Part shown: piece after piece, positions 9,178 to 17,760 of the stretch
How the letters are laid out: each line of letters begins with the position of its first letter
Position numbering within the stretch: position 1 is the stretch's first letter
DNA from: Lachnospiraceae bacterium
Lineage (GTDB): Bacteria; Bacillota; Clostridia; Lachnospirales; Lachnospiraceae
Direction of reading: 5' to 3'
Length of the DNA: 51,017 bases
NCBI GenBank assembly: GCA_029338875.1
Contig: JAQYBF010000062.1
Location: forward strand, 1-51,017
Notes under the pieces: model-generated
Databases searched by the model: none
What the model was told of the DNA's origin: nothing
What the model saw: only the letters and a program-made list of their open reading frames with translations
Translations under genes and position numbers: made by a program

Positions 9178-9867
9178 CTAGACCTGATAATAGTATCCGA
9201 CGCCCCACTTGGTATGGACATAACGGGGATCGGAAGGGTTGGGTTCCAGTTTTTCTCTCAGACGACGGATATGAACATCGACCGTCCGGGCATCACCGGG
9301 ATAATCCGCGCCCCAGATCTTGGACAGAAGGCTTTCTCTCGAATAGACCTTTCCGGGATTTTCCACCAGAAGGAGAAGGAGATCAAATTCCTTGCCGGTC
9401 AGATTCAGCTCCTGACCCTTGACATAGACACGGCGGTTTTCGATATTCATCCGGATATCGCCGCTTGTGATTTCTTCCTTCTTCTCTTCGACCGGAGCTT
9501 CCGGACTGGTCCGGCGCATGATCGCCTTGATTCTGGCCTTGACTTCAAGAATATTGAAGGGCTTGGTGATATAGTCATCGGCGCCGTAGTCCAGGCCGAG
9601 GATCTTATCGATATCATCGGATTTGGCGGTCAGCATGATGATCGGCACCTTGGAAAATTCGCGGATATGCTGGCAGACCTCATAGCCGTCCATCTTCGGC
9701 AGCATGATGTCCAGAAGAATCATGTCATAGTGATTTTCCTGGGCATGCTTCAATGCATCTTCTCCGTCGTAGGCGCAGTCCACTTCATAGCCGTCCTGCT
9801 CCAGGCTGAAACGAATGCCCTTCACAATCAGCTTTTCATCATCTACAACCAAAACCCTTTTTGCCAT
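9178..9867 (-). CDS. OmpR/PhoB-family response regulator
   Basis: Receiver domain with VVDDEK (Asp9/Asp10), phospho-acceptor Asp53 in LLDIMLPKMDG, the switch Thr in IMLTAKS and Lys in YITKPFN. A winged-helix DNA-binding domain follows (LTGKEFDLLLLLVENPGKVY, then DVHIRRLREKL and GVGYYYQ at the end). The start is taken at the ATG at 9867, which leaves GAGG nine bases upstream; a GTG two codons earlier is too close to that site. 229 residues. Partner of the adjacent kinase. Target genes are unknown, but its position between comEA and comEC is notable. Confidence 0.94.
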   Translation of the reverse strand: MAKRVLVVDDEKLIVKGIRFSLEQDGYEVDCAYDGEDALKHAQENHYDMILLDIMLPKMDGYEVCQHIREFSKVPIIMLTAKSDDIDKILGLDYGADDYITKPFNILEVKARIKAIMRRTSPEAPVEEKKEEITSGDIRMNIENRRVYVKGQELNLTGKEFDLLLLLVENPGKVYSRESLLSKIWGADYPGDARTVDVHIRRLREKLEPNPSDPRYVHTKWGVGYYYQV

Positions 9868-9897
9868 TTTCACTATCCTCGATCTATTTTCTTTATA

Positions 9898-10608
9898 TTA
9901 ACCAACGGTGCATCGGTCTCTGATTTTCTGGAGGACACCCTCCTTGATGCCGCTGATTTTCTGCAAATCCTCCACGGAAGAAAAGCTTCCGTGCTCATTT
10001 CGATAGGCCAGAATGGCTTCCGCCTTGCTTTCGCCGATGCCGGGGAGCTGCATGAGCTCTTCCTTTCCGGCCCGGTTGATGTTGACTCTGCTATCCGCCG
10101 CTTTGGATCCGGAACCGCCGGCTGACGCGCCTGCAGGGGAAGATGCCGATCCTGCTGCCGAAAGCTCCGGCTGACTGGCCGCCTCTTCCCTGGTCAGAAC
10201 ATGAATCATCTGCCCGTCTTCCAGATAGCCGGCCTGGTTCAGGGAATCGGCTGCGGCATTTTCCGAAAGTCCGCCGGCCAGATTAATGGCCTCATAGACC
10301 CGGGAATCCGCTTTTACCTGATAAACGCCGGGATTCTTTACGGCTCCGGTCACCTGGACGACCCAGAGATCTCCGGTCTCCGTATCTGTTCCGGAAGACT
10401 TTGATCCTTTCGTTCCTGCTTTTGATGTCCCGGAATCCGAGGATTTCGAGCTTCCGGACTTCTGTCCGGCCGCATCCGCCGTCTTCCCGTTTTTTTGCTC
10501 CAGATAGGAGGTTTTTGCGCAGGACGTAAAAAGACTTGCCGCCAGAAAAAGGGCCATAAAAAATACAGCCAGTCTGCGGCAGTTTCTGAACTTTAATTTG
10601 CATTTCAT
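9898..10608 (-). CDS. comEA: ComEA-like DNA receptor (SLBB + helix-hairpin-helix)
   Basis: Binds double-stranded DNA at the cell surface and hands it to ComEC. Order: an N-terminal signal with a lipobox-like LFTSC; a Ser/Gly/Thr-rich linker; an SLBB domain (VVQVTGAVKNPGVYQVKADS); a second Ser/Ala/Gly linker; and two helix-hairpin-helix motifs (NINRAGKEELMQLPGIGESK and DLQKISGIKEGVLQKIRD). At 236 residues it is normal for ComEA. The lipoprotein-type anchor is less usual than the simple membrane anchor of classical ComEA. GGGGAGG lies upstream of the ATG. It is the first gene of the group that ends with comEC; comEB is absent. Confidence 0.9.
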   Translation of the reverse strand: MKCKLKFRNCRRLAVFFMALFLAASLFTSCAKTSYLEQKNGKTADAAGQKSGSSKSSDSGTSKAGTKGSKSSGTDTETGDLWVVQVTGAVKNPGVYQVKADSRVYEAINLAGGLSENAAADSLNQAGYLEDGQMIHVLTREEAASQPELSAAGSASSPAGASAGGSGSKAADSRVNINRAGKEELMQLPGIGESKAEAILAYRNEHGSFSSVEDLQKISGIKEGVLQKIRDRCTVG

Positions 10609-10717
10609 AAGAGGACCTCCCCTTTCTTTTCAAACAAAGAAATAAAGGTAAGTCCTGCTGCCCGTACTGTCTGTATTTTAACGAAGTTTTTCAAATATTA
10701 CAATAGGACCCGAAAAC

Positions 10718-11713
10718 TTAACAAATTCGCGGAAGACCTTCTCCCTGGAGAACATCCAGTTCCCGCTCGCCGCCGATTCTTGTCCGGGCGAAAAGCCGTC
10801 CGTCGGAATCCGCTGTCACCTCTCCGATCCGGCAGGCCTTTTCACCGTAGCGGGAATGGCGGATAATTTCCAGAGCTTTGTCACTCTCCTCTTTGGGAAG
10901 AATGCAGACCAGCTTGCCTTCATTACCCATGTAGACGGGATCCAGGCCAAGAAGACCGCAGAAATCGCGGACCTTGTCGGTCACCGGAATCAGATCATCT
11001 TCAATGACAAAGGTCTTCTTCGCACTCTCGGAAAGCTCCTTTAAAACGGTTCCCAGACCGCCACGTGTAATATCGCGGAGGGTATGAATGTGAAGACCGG
11101 CGCCGATCAGCCTGCTGACCATATCGACAAGGGGTGCATTGTCACTCTGAATATCGGTCTCGATTTCCATACGTTCGGAAAGGATGGCGGCATGATGGTC
11201 GCCCATGGTACCGGAAACCAGGATCTGGTCACCGACCTCCGCCTTGTCTGCAGAGATCTCCAGACCGTCCGGAACGAAGCCGACACCGGCGGTATTGATA
11301 TAGAGTTCTCCGTGGCCGTTGACAACCTTGGTATCGCCGGCTACGATCTCGACTCCGGCTTCTCTGGCGGTCTCCGCCATGGAGTGAACCACCCGCTTCA
11401 GAAGGTCGATGGACAAGCCTTCCTCAAGGATAAAGCCGCAAGTCAGGTATTTGGGAACTGCGCCCCGCATGAGAAGATCATTGACCGTACCGCAGACACA
11501 GAGACGGCCGATATCACCGCCCCTAAACTCGGCAGGAGTGACAACAAAGCTGTCGGTTGTCATGGCGATTCTTCCGCTTCCGGGCACAACTGCCGAGTCC
11601 TCCATCTGGTCCAGGGTCTTGTTTGAAAATTCCTTATCGAAGATGGTATCGATGAGCTCGCCGGTCGCGCTGCCGCCGCTGCCATGTACCATCAGAATCT
11701 TATCGTCTTCCAT
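10718..11713 (-). CDS. hypE: Hydrogenase maturation protein HypE
   Basis: Dehydrates the carbamoyl group, received from HypF, to the cyano ligand of the [NiFe] site. AIR-synthase-like ATP-binding fold: MVHGSGGSATGELI at the start, TTDSFVVTP, ISGTMGDHHAAIL-like central segment and DITRGGLGTVL. The chain ends PRIC, the hallmark C-terminal Cys (residue 331) that carries the thiocarboxamide/thiocyanate. Length is normal. It is the last hyp gene of the group; a 171-bp gap with nothing recognisable separates it from hypD. Confidence 0.95.
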   Translation of the reverse strand: MEDDKILMVHGSGGSATGELIDTIFDKEFSNKTLDQMEDSAVVPGSGRIAMTTDSFVVTPAEFRGGDIGRLCVCGTVNDLLMRGAVPKYLTCGFILEEGLSIDLLKRVVHSMAETAREAGVEIVAGDTKVVNGHGELYINTAGVGFVPDGLEISADKAEVGDQILVSGTMGDHHAAILSERMEIETDIQSDNAPLVDMVSRLIGAGLHIHTLRDITRGGLGTVLKELSESAKKTFVIEDDLIPVTDKVRDFCGLLGLDPVYMGNEGKLVCILPKEESDKALEIIRHSRYGEKACRIGEVTADSDGRLFARTRIGGERELDVLQGEGLPRIC

Positions 11714-11884
11714 TATTCACCTCGTAATACGATTTGTGGATCTTCTTACTTTTGATCCTCTGTTTTCAGGTTTTTCCAGCTTTTTATGCCCTCTCTGTCG
11801 CATGGATCCGGCCTTCATTTCCATCTGTTTTTCTTCTGAAATCCATTCAGCAATCGATCAAAACAGATTCAGGTCATATTTCCA

Positions 11885-12934
11885 TCACCGGTCATGCCGA
11901 TGGTTGGAAAAATAGGAAAAGCAGGAGCCTTCGGTACTTACCATGCAGGCGCCCTGAGGATTCAGGGGTGTGCAGACCTTGCCGAAAAGCGGACAGTCAT
12001 AGGGACGGATCTTTCCCATCAGAACCCGGTCGCAGCTGCAGGCCGGATTGGCCTTATGATCCTGGTCCAGGCCAAAGCTTCCGGCATCCAGATACTGGTA
12101 TTCAGGTCTAAGAATCTTTCCGGATCCCGGCACAATGCCCATGCCCCGCCAGGCCGCATCATATTTCTCGAAATACTTGTCAATCATGACTCTGGCCGCC
12201 GGATTTCCGTCCTCCTTTACAACAGAGGGATAGAAATTCATGACCTTGCCGCAGCCCCTGGCCTTGACGATACCGTAGATGGCCACGAGAAGCTCTTCTC
12301 CCTGGAAACCGGCAACGCCGAAAGGAATATGGAAATCCCGGGCGATGGGCTCATAGACATGGACACCGGTCACTACCGAGACATGACCAGGCGCCAGGAA
12401 ACCGTCGATCGGAGCACCCGATTCCATCAGATAGCGGATGACCTCCGGCATGGTCTTGATTGCGGTGAGAAGCTTTATATTTCTGATATCCTGGCGGATG
12501 ATCTCATCGACCAGAAGAGCGTAGACCGGAGTCGTTGTCTCGAAGCCGACCGCCGCGAAAATATAGGTCGTGTCTGGATCCTTCCTGGCCAGTTCGATTG
12601 TGTCCATGGGCGAGTAAACCATCTCAACCCTTGCACCCTCTCCTCTTGCCGTGGACAGGGTCCGCTTGGTCGAGCCCGGCACCCGGATCAGGTCACCGAA
12701 GGTCACGATGCAGTTCTTGGGATCCATGGCCAGATCCAGGAGCTTGTCCACATAGGAAGAAGGCGTAACGCAGACCGGGCAGCCCGGGCCGGACAGGAGA
12801 TGGATATGGTTAGACAGGAGGCCCGGTATGCCGTTCTTTGCAATGGCTCCGGTATGGCTGCCGCAGACCTCCATGATCTGGACGTCCTGGCCATCGTAAT
12901 TTTTCAGTTCTTCCTTGATTTTCTCGAGATCCAT
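11885..12934 (-). CDS. hypD: Hydrogenase maturation protein HypD
   Basis: Scaffold on which the Fe(CN)2CO unit is assembled together with HypC and HypE. Conserved elements: EVCGSHTGAIAKNGI with the essential Cys, GPGCPVCVTP, a TFGDLIRVPGS segment, VGFETTTPV, and the C-terminal cysteines (ACSCDRVLMG, GKVCTPLNPQGACMVSTEGSC) that bind the [4Fe-4S] cluster. 349 residues. The start follows the hypC stop by one base, so the two are translationally coupled, matching the known HypC-HypD complex. Confidence 0.96.
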   Translation of the reverse strand: MDLEKIKEELKNYDGQDVQIMEVCGSHTGAIAKNGIPGLLSNHIHLLSGPGCPVCVTPSSYVDKLLDLAMDPKNCIVTFGDLIRVPGSTKRTLSTARGEGARVEMVYSPMDTIELARKDPDTTYIFAAVGFETTTPVYALLVDEIIRQDIRNIKLLTAIKTMPEVIRYLMESGAPIDGFLAPGHVSVVTGVHVYEPIARDFHIPFGVAGFQGEELLVAIYGIVKARGCGKVMNFYPSVVKEDGNPAARVMIDKYFEKYDAAWRGMGIVPGSGKILRPEYQYLDAGSFGLDQDHKANPACSCDRVLMGKIRPYDCPLFGKVCTPLNPQGACMVSTEGSCFSYFSNHRHDR

Positions 12935-12935
12935 A

Positions 12936-13157
12936 TCAGCCCATGCCCTCCAGAGTCGTGAAAAGCTCCGTCATCTCCTCGGCCTCATCCTTGGTCATCT
13001 TCTGAAGGATGCAGCCGGCATGTACCAGAACATAATCGCCCGGCTTGATCTCAACGAAACCGGTTCTGGCATCTACGGTATTCCCGTTAAAATCCACCTT
13101 GGCCTTCCGGTCCTTACTCATGACCTGAATGACCTTACCCGGTAATGCAACACACAT
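12936..13157 (-). CDS. hypC: Hydrogenase maturation chaperone HypC
   Basis: 73-residue chaperone that carries the Fe(CN)2CO unit from HypD to the large-subunit precursor. It begins MCVALPGKVI; Cys2 after Met removal is the essential N-terminal cysteine of the family. It then shows the beta-barrel pattern ending at GDYVLVHAGC. AAAGGA precedes the ATG. It lies between hypF and hypD. Confidence 0.95.
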   Translation of the reverse strand: MCVALPGKVIQVMSKDRKAKVDFNGNTVDARTGFVEIKPGDYVLVHAGCILQKMTKDEAEEMTELFTTLEGMG

Positions 13158-13213
13158 TTTATATTGTCCTTTCTAACAGTTCATTCCATCTATATGCTAT
13201 ATACTTGCTGACC

Positions 13214-15745
13214 TTATTTCCTCTCAGCTACCTGATCATAGGTTGAAAGATAGACCTGGCCCAGAGATAATCCGCCGTCGCCGGGCGGAACCAATCGATT
13301 GAAGAAGACCTGAAAACCTCTGGCCTCCAGAGCCTGTTTCACGCCCTGGAAAAGAATCAGGTTTAAGAAGGTTCCGCCGGCCAGGGCGATCGCCGGCTTT
13401 GCCCTTTCGACCGCTTCTGTTCTGATCTCATCCCCAGATCCCGTTGCTGTACCCGGCTCTGTATCTGCCTCTGTACGGAACATTTTATCTGAACGAACAA
13501 GTTCCTCAGTCAGAGCCGTGACTGCCCCAATCAGTTTCTGATGAAAATGGTAGGCCAGCTCTGCCTTTGAAAAGGCTCCGCTCTCCTTTTCCATCAGAAG
13601 ATCATAGAGAATGGCAGGTCCGTCGATCTCAAGGATGCTTCCGGTCCGTCGGATGTAATGTTCAGAATCGCTATCTTGAATTTTTTCAGAGTGGCGAGCT
13701 GAATTTCCGGAAGAATCCTTTCTTTCCAAATAATTCTTCTCATTCCATTCGGACAATTCCGCCGGAAGGGATTCAGCATTCTTAAGAATATCACATTCCC
13801 AGGCTTCTGTCTCCAGTCGGATGGGACTCTCCCCTTCGTAATTGTTCCGGTCACTGATTTCGAGAAGTGCCGCTGCCGCATCAAAGAGGCGTCCCATAGA
13901 GGTCGATGTTACCGAATTGATCCCGCTCTGATAAGCCGCATGAAGAAAACGCCAATCCTTATCCGGGTAAAGACCCTCCAGATGGCTCCGAAGCTCTTCT
14001 TCTCTGCAGAGCCCCTCTTCACATGCCTTCATCAGATAGGAGAAGAGACTTTTTCTTCCATCCCGCGCCCCCTCATCTCCGCCGATCTGGCGGATGGGAA
14101 CCAGAGAGCCGACTCTCTGCCAGGTCAGCGTATCCTTACCGTCCTTCGGATCCGTATCCTGGTGAATCTGCAGGAACTCACTTCCCCAGACACTGCCGTC
14201 CGTACCGTATCCGGTTCCGTCAAAAGCCAGGCCCAGGCAGTCTCCGGTCAGCCCGCACTCAGCAAGGACGCCTGCAATATGGGCCAGATGATGCTGGTAG
14301 AAACTGATATTCGTCTCATCCGCCATTTTCGACAGCAATCGGGCGGAAATATAGGCCGGATGGAGATCTCCTGCAAAGCGCAGAGGATGGATATCCAGAA
14401 GCCTTTCCATATTCCGGATGGACTTGTCTCTGGCCTCCTGGCAGGCCCGCCACTCCAGATCCCCGAAGTGGCCGGAAAGATAGACCGCATTGTCCCTTGC
14501 CAGAGCAAAGGTATTCTTCAGGTCACCGCCGGAAGCAAAGGTATCCGCCTTACATTTCCTGGACAACCAGATAGGATCCGGCACCAGGCCGCGGGCCCGG
14601 CGGAGAATCTGAACTTCATCCCCCGACATCTGATAGATTGAATCATCCAATGGAGTCAGGATATCCCGGTCATGGTCAAGGATCAGATCCGGAAAGCCCT
14701 CCCGCATGGCTTCGATCAGGCCGCTGCTCTCAATGGCTATGGGTTCTCCGCCGCGGTTGCCGCTGGTCATAACCAGAGGCCCCGTCTCCCGAAGAATCAG
14801 AATCTGTAAGGGGTCCGACGGCAGCATGACACCCATCCGGTCACTGTAGGCGGAAACCTCCGGCCAGAGCTTTCGGTCCTTCTGACGGACCAGGACAATG
14901 GGCCGGACCCTGGACTGAAGAAGATCCTTTTCCTTCGGATTCAGAAAGCAATGCGCTTCGATCGAAGAAAGATCCGGAAACATGACGGCAAAGGGCTTTC
15001 GCTCCCGGTTCTTCCAGGCCCGAAGCCGCTTTGCCGCAGTCTCGGAATCTGCCCGGAAGGCAAAATGAAAACCGCCGATATCCTTTAAAGCAATGACCTT
15101 ACCTGCCTTCAGAAGGCTGATTGCACGATCCAGGGCCTCTTCCCCGGTATGCTCTTCATTTCGCTCCAGCGAACGAAGCACCGGGCCGCAATCATGGCAG
15201 GCAATGGTCTGGGCATGCCGCCTCCGGTCACCCGGAGTCCGGTATTCCCTTTCACATTCCTTACACATGGGGAATTTCTTCATGGTGATTGTTTCCCGGT
15301 CATAAGGAATATCCTCCAGGATTGAGAAGCGCGGGCCGCAGACCGTACAGGAAATAAAAGGATAGCGGAAGCGTCGGTTCTTCGGGTCCAGAAGCTCCCT
15401 CTCACAGGCCGGGCAGGTCGCCAGATCCGGCGGAAGCAGACGGATCCGGTCATGATCCCGGGTACTCTGAATAATAGAGAAGCCTGTCACATCATCCGGT
15501 TCATCCTTCTCCGCATCATGGCTTTCAATTCGCTGGATAACAGACTCCTTGGGCGCATCCGAAGACATCCTCTTTAGGAACTCATCGAGACGGCCCTCTT
15601 CCCCGGCAGCGGTAATATGCACAATTCCGCCGGAGTTCCGGACATTTCCGTCCAGACCGATCTCATCAGCGAGACCGGCCACGAAGGGACGGAATCCGAC
15701 ACCCTGAACCATGCCATATACTGTTATTTCCAGCTTCTTTCGCAA
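13214..15745 (-). CDS. hypF: Carbamoyltransferase HypF
   Basis: Makes carbamoyl-AMP from carbamoyl phosphate and ATP and loads it on HypE. Domains in order: acylphosphatase (VYGMVQGVGFRPFVAGLADE); two zinc-finger-like motifs (CPACERELL, CTVCGPRF, MCKECEREY, ACHDCGP); a YrdC-like domain (VIALKDIGGFHFA); and a Kae1-like domain (FYQHHLAHIAGVLAE, FDGTGYGTDGSVWGSEF, GGTFLN). The start is TTG at 15745, with AAAGGA eight bases upstream; the ATG at 15787 would add 14 residues and lacks a site. 843 residues, longer than the usual 750-780 owing to two polar inserts near the C-terminus (around 13.70 kb and 13.45 kb). Confidence 0.94.
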   Translation of the reverse strand: MRKKLEITVYGMVQGVGFRPFVAGLADEIGLDGNVRNSGGIVHITAAGEEGRLDEFLKRMSSDAPKESVIQRIESHDAEKDEPDDVTGFSIIQSTRDHDRIRLLPPDLATCPACERELLDPKNRRFRYPFISCTVCGPRFSILEDIPYDRETITMKKFPMCKECEREYRTPGDRRRHAQTIACHDCGPVLRSLERNEEHTGEEALDRAISLLKAGKVIALKDIGGFHFAFRADSETAAKRLRAWKNRERKPFAVMFPDLSSIEAHCFLNPKEKDLLQSRVRPIVLVRQKDRKLWPEVSAYSDRMGVMLPSDPLQILILRETGPLVMTSGNRGGEPIAIESSGLIEAMREGFPDLILDHDRDILTPLDDSIYQMSGDEVQILRRARGLVPDPIWLSRKCKADTFASGGDLKNTFALARDNAVYLSGHFGDLEWRACQEARDKSIRNMERLLDIHPLRFAGDLHPAYISARLLSKMADETNISFYQHHLAHIAGVLAECGLTGDCLGLAFDGTGYGTDGSVWGSEFLQIHQDTDPKDGKDTLTWQRVGSLVPIRQIGGDEGARDGRKSLFSYLMKACEEGLCREEELRSHLEGLYPDKDWRFLHAAYQSGINSVTSTSMGRLFDAAAALLEISDRNNYEGESPIRLETEAWECDILKNAESLPAELSEWNEKNYLERKDSSGNSARHSEKIQDSDSEHYIRRTGSILEIDGPAILYDLLMEKESGAFSKAELAYHFHQKLIGAVTALTEELVRSDKMFRTEADTEPGTATGSGDEIRTEAVERAKPAIALAGGTFLNLILFQGVKQALEARGFQVFFNRLVPPGDGGLSLGQVYLSTYDQVAERK

Positions 15746-15849
15746 GGCTAGATTCCTTTCATAATCTATATATCTGAAACATTTCACTGCAGTTTAAGTG
15801 AGATTCCACTTTCTGCAACGGCATAACATCTGTATACCATTCTATTAGG

Positions 15850-16075
15850 TCTTTCTCGTACACTCCTGCCGCCCATAGAGGACCCGTCTCGGACGAATTT
15901 GCAAGCCTTGGAACTTCCGAACGGTCGACCGAGAAAAGCGATAAGCCCGAGGACTGTCTGAGCCGCGGAGCGGCGAGTTCCGCAGGGCCGCTTTTCGACG
16001 GAAAGAACGTTCGATGAAGTTCCAGGGCGAAGCAACCCTGAGGACGAGATGGGTCCTCAGGGGCGGCCGCCAGTT
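15850..16075. ncRNA. Highly structured GC-rich intergenic element (putative RNA or palindromic repeat)
   Basis: The segment 15910-16023 folds almost end to end. On the minus strand GGAACTTC pairs with GAAGTTCC, CGAACG with CGTTCG, GAAAAGCG with CGCTTTTC, and the tip is GCCGC-TCC-GCGGC, with an imperfect CCTGCGGAAC/GTCCTCGGG stem between. Next to it, CCCTGAGGAC (16036-16045) and GTCCTCAGGG (16053-16062) form a 10-bp perfect hairpin with a 7-nt loop. The block is more GC-rich than the surrounding spacer and sits between the ech terminator and hypF. Frames of 83 and 99 codons cross it but look like by-products of composition. Either strand could be transcribed. Confidence 0.5.
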
Positions 16076-16083
16076 TGCAGATA

Positions 16084-16150
16084 CAAAAAAGGATGCGAAA
16101 GCCTGTAAAACCCCACTCCCATACGTGGAACCTACCACTTTCACATCCTT
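16084..16150 (-). terminator. Intrinsic terminator of the ech operon
   Basis: On the minus strand AAGGATGTGAAAG (16150-16138) pairs with CTTTCGCATCCTT (16101-16089), 13 bp with one G-U pair, followed directly by a T-run. The 36-nt loop can form its own small hairpin (GTGG/CCAC). It lies 43 bases past the echF stop. Confidence 0.8.
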
Positions 16151-16192
16151 AAATCCTAAAGTCCTGCCTTAAGGCGAAACCGATCCGCCCTC

Positions 16193-16666
16193 TCAGGCCT
16201 CCGGCTTCTTCTCAGCCGACGCAACCGCAGCGGCAGCGGCAGCAGCCTTCTTCTTCTCCATAGCAGCCTTGATGGCAGCCTGCTTTCTGGCCTCAGCCTC
16301 GGCAGCCCTCTTCTTCTCTTCCTCCGTCATGATATGAGTCTGAGAATAGGTATACTTCTCAGGGCCCGGAGTCTGATAGCCGGGATTCAGAGAAAGACAC
16401 TTCTTAGGGCAGACCTGCACACAGAGACCGCACTGAACACAGTCAAAACGATTGATGGTCCAGGTCTTGTCCTTCTTATTCACCTTGATGGCGGCAGAAG
16501 GACAGTTGATCATGCAGAGACCGCAGCTGATACACTGCTGAATATCAATATCGATATGCCCCCGGGAACCCTCCGGATAATCGATGGGTTCCGCAGGATA
16601 ATTCTTTGTAACCGGCTTCTTGAAGAGCTGCTTCAGCATCGTCGGTGCAAACTTCATAACACTCAT
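16193..16666 (-). CDS. echF: Ech hydrogenase subunit EchF (two [4Fe-4S] ferredoxin)
   Basis: Electron-entry subunit, related to NuoI, passing electrons from ferredoxin to the hydrogenase small subunit. Two cluster motifs are complete: Cys45/48/51/55 (CISCGLCMINCP) and Cys76/79/82/86 (CVQCGLCVQVCP). The core ends near residue 110; a tail of about 45 residues rich in Glu, Lys and Ala follows (EEEKKRAAEAEARK, then runs of Ala), predicted helical. Such a tail is not typical for EchF. AAGGAGG precedes the ATG. It is the last gene of echABCDEF, 14 bases after echE. Confidence 0.9.
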   Translation of the reverse strand: MSVMKFAPTMLKQLFKKPVTKNYPAEPIDYPEGSRGHIDIDIQQCISCGLCMINCPSAAIKVNKKDKTWTINRFDCVQCGLCVQVCPKKCLSLNPGYQTPGPEKYTYSQTHIMTEEEKKRAAEAEARKQAAIKAAMEKKKAAAAAAAVASAEKKPEA

Positions 16667-16680
16667 GGAATCGCTCCTCC

Positions 16681-17760
16681 TTATCTCTCGGTACAGCTGA
16701 TGCAGGGATCGATGGTCAGAGCCAGAATTCCGACATCAGAATATTCACAGTTCTTCAGGGTCTCGCAGAGACCGGCCAGGTTAGCAAAGGTAGGAGTCCG
16801 CATTCTGAAACGATCCAGCTTCTTGGTACCATTGGCCTTGACATAGTAGATGGCCTCTCCTCTGGGCTGCTCGATCCGTGTGAAATGCTCACCGTTGGGG
16901 TTGCCCTTGACCGGATTACTGATATCGCCGGCCGGCATCTTGGCAAAGGCCTGACGGATCAGGTCGATGGACTGAAAGACTTCCTTGACACGGCACTCGC
17001 AGCGGGCATAGGCATCACCCTGAGTGGAGATAATCGGCTCGAAATCCAGGTCACCGTATGCCTCATAGCCAAGCTTACGCATATCGTAGGACAGTCCTGA
17101 TGCTCTGGCGAAAGGTCCGCAGCAGCCCAGGTCATGAGCCTGTTCCTTGGACAGATAGCCGACGCCCTTGAGACGGGACTCAACGGTATAATCCTGAAGG
17201 AAGGTCTTCTCAATATCCTTGACTTCGCCTTCCATGATATCCAGTTCCTTTAAGATCTCCTTCTCCTGATCGGAATTGATGTCACGAAGGACACCGCCCG
17301 GTTCATTGACGGAGAAGATCAGACGGCCGCCGGTCGTCATTTCCAGAAGATCCAGAACCCGCTCACGGATTCTCCAGGACTGATAAAAGAGAGATTCAAA
17401 TCCGAAGGCATCGGCCATAAGACCAAGCCAGAGCAGATGGCTGTGCATACGGGCGAGCTCGGCCCAGACGGTTCTTAAGTACTTGCCACGGGCCGGTACT
17501 TCGGCATTCATGATTTTTTCAATGGTTTCCACATAGCCGAGGCCGTGACCGAAGGAGCAGATACCGCAGGTACGCTCGATGACATAGGTCATCTGCTTGA
17601 AATCACGCTTATCTGTCAGGCCTTCCAGACCTCTGTGAATAAATCCGATATTGGGGACAGCCTCAACGACCTTCTCATCCTCGATGACAAGATCCAGATG
17701 AATCGGCTCCGGCAGAACCGGGTGCTGGGGTCCGAAAGGAACAACACTTCTCTTTCCCAT
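16681..17760 (-). CDS. echE: Ech hydrogenase large subunit EchE ([NiFe] active site)
   Basis: Catalytic subunit carrying the Ni-Fe centre, homologous to NuoD. Both ligand motifs are intact: RTCGICSFGH (Cys65, Cys68) and DPCISCTER (Cys353, Cys356), which distinguishes it from NuoD of complex I. The protein stops three residues after the last Cys, so there is no C-terminal extension to be cleaved; this is known for CooH and EchE-like subunits and fits the absence of a maturation protease here. The start shares one base with the echD stop (TAATG). 359 residues, normal for group 4. Confidence 0.95.
   Translation of the reverse strand: MGKRSVVPFGPQHPVLPEPIHLDLVIEDEKVVEAVPNIGFIHRGLEGLTDKRDFKQMTYVIERTCGICSFGHGLGYVETIEKIMNAEVPARGKYLRTVWAELARMHSHLLWLGLMADAFGFESLFYQSWRIRERVLDLLEMTTGGRLIFSVNEPGGVLRDINSDQEKEILKELDIMEGEVKDIEKTFLQDYTVESRLKGVGYLSKEQAHDLGCCGPFARASGLSYDMRKLGYEAYGDLDFEPIISTQGDAYARCECRVKEVFQSIDLIRQAFAKMPAGDISNPVKGNPNGEHFTRIEQPRGEAIYYVKANGTKKLDRFRMRTPTFANLAGLCETLKNCEYSDVGILALTIDPCISCTER

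Noticed and set aside
9133-10125. 330-codon plus-strand frame across the response regulator and comEA
   Set aside because: Antisense to two clearly real genes and crosses their junction; no domain.
11894-12961. 355-codon plus-strand frame antisense to hypD
   Set aside because: hypD carries all family motifs on the other strand; this one has none.
15784-16144. 83- and 99-codon minus-strand frames before hypF
   Set aside because: They run through the folded element and the ech terminator arms, are Arg-rich as expected from GC-rich palindromic DNA, and lack ribosome binding sites.
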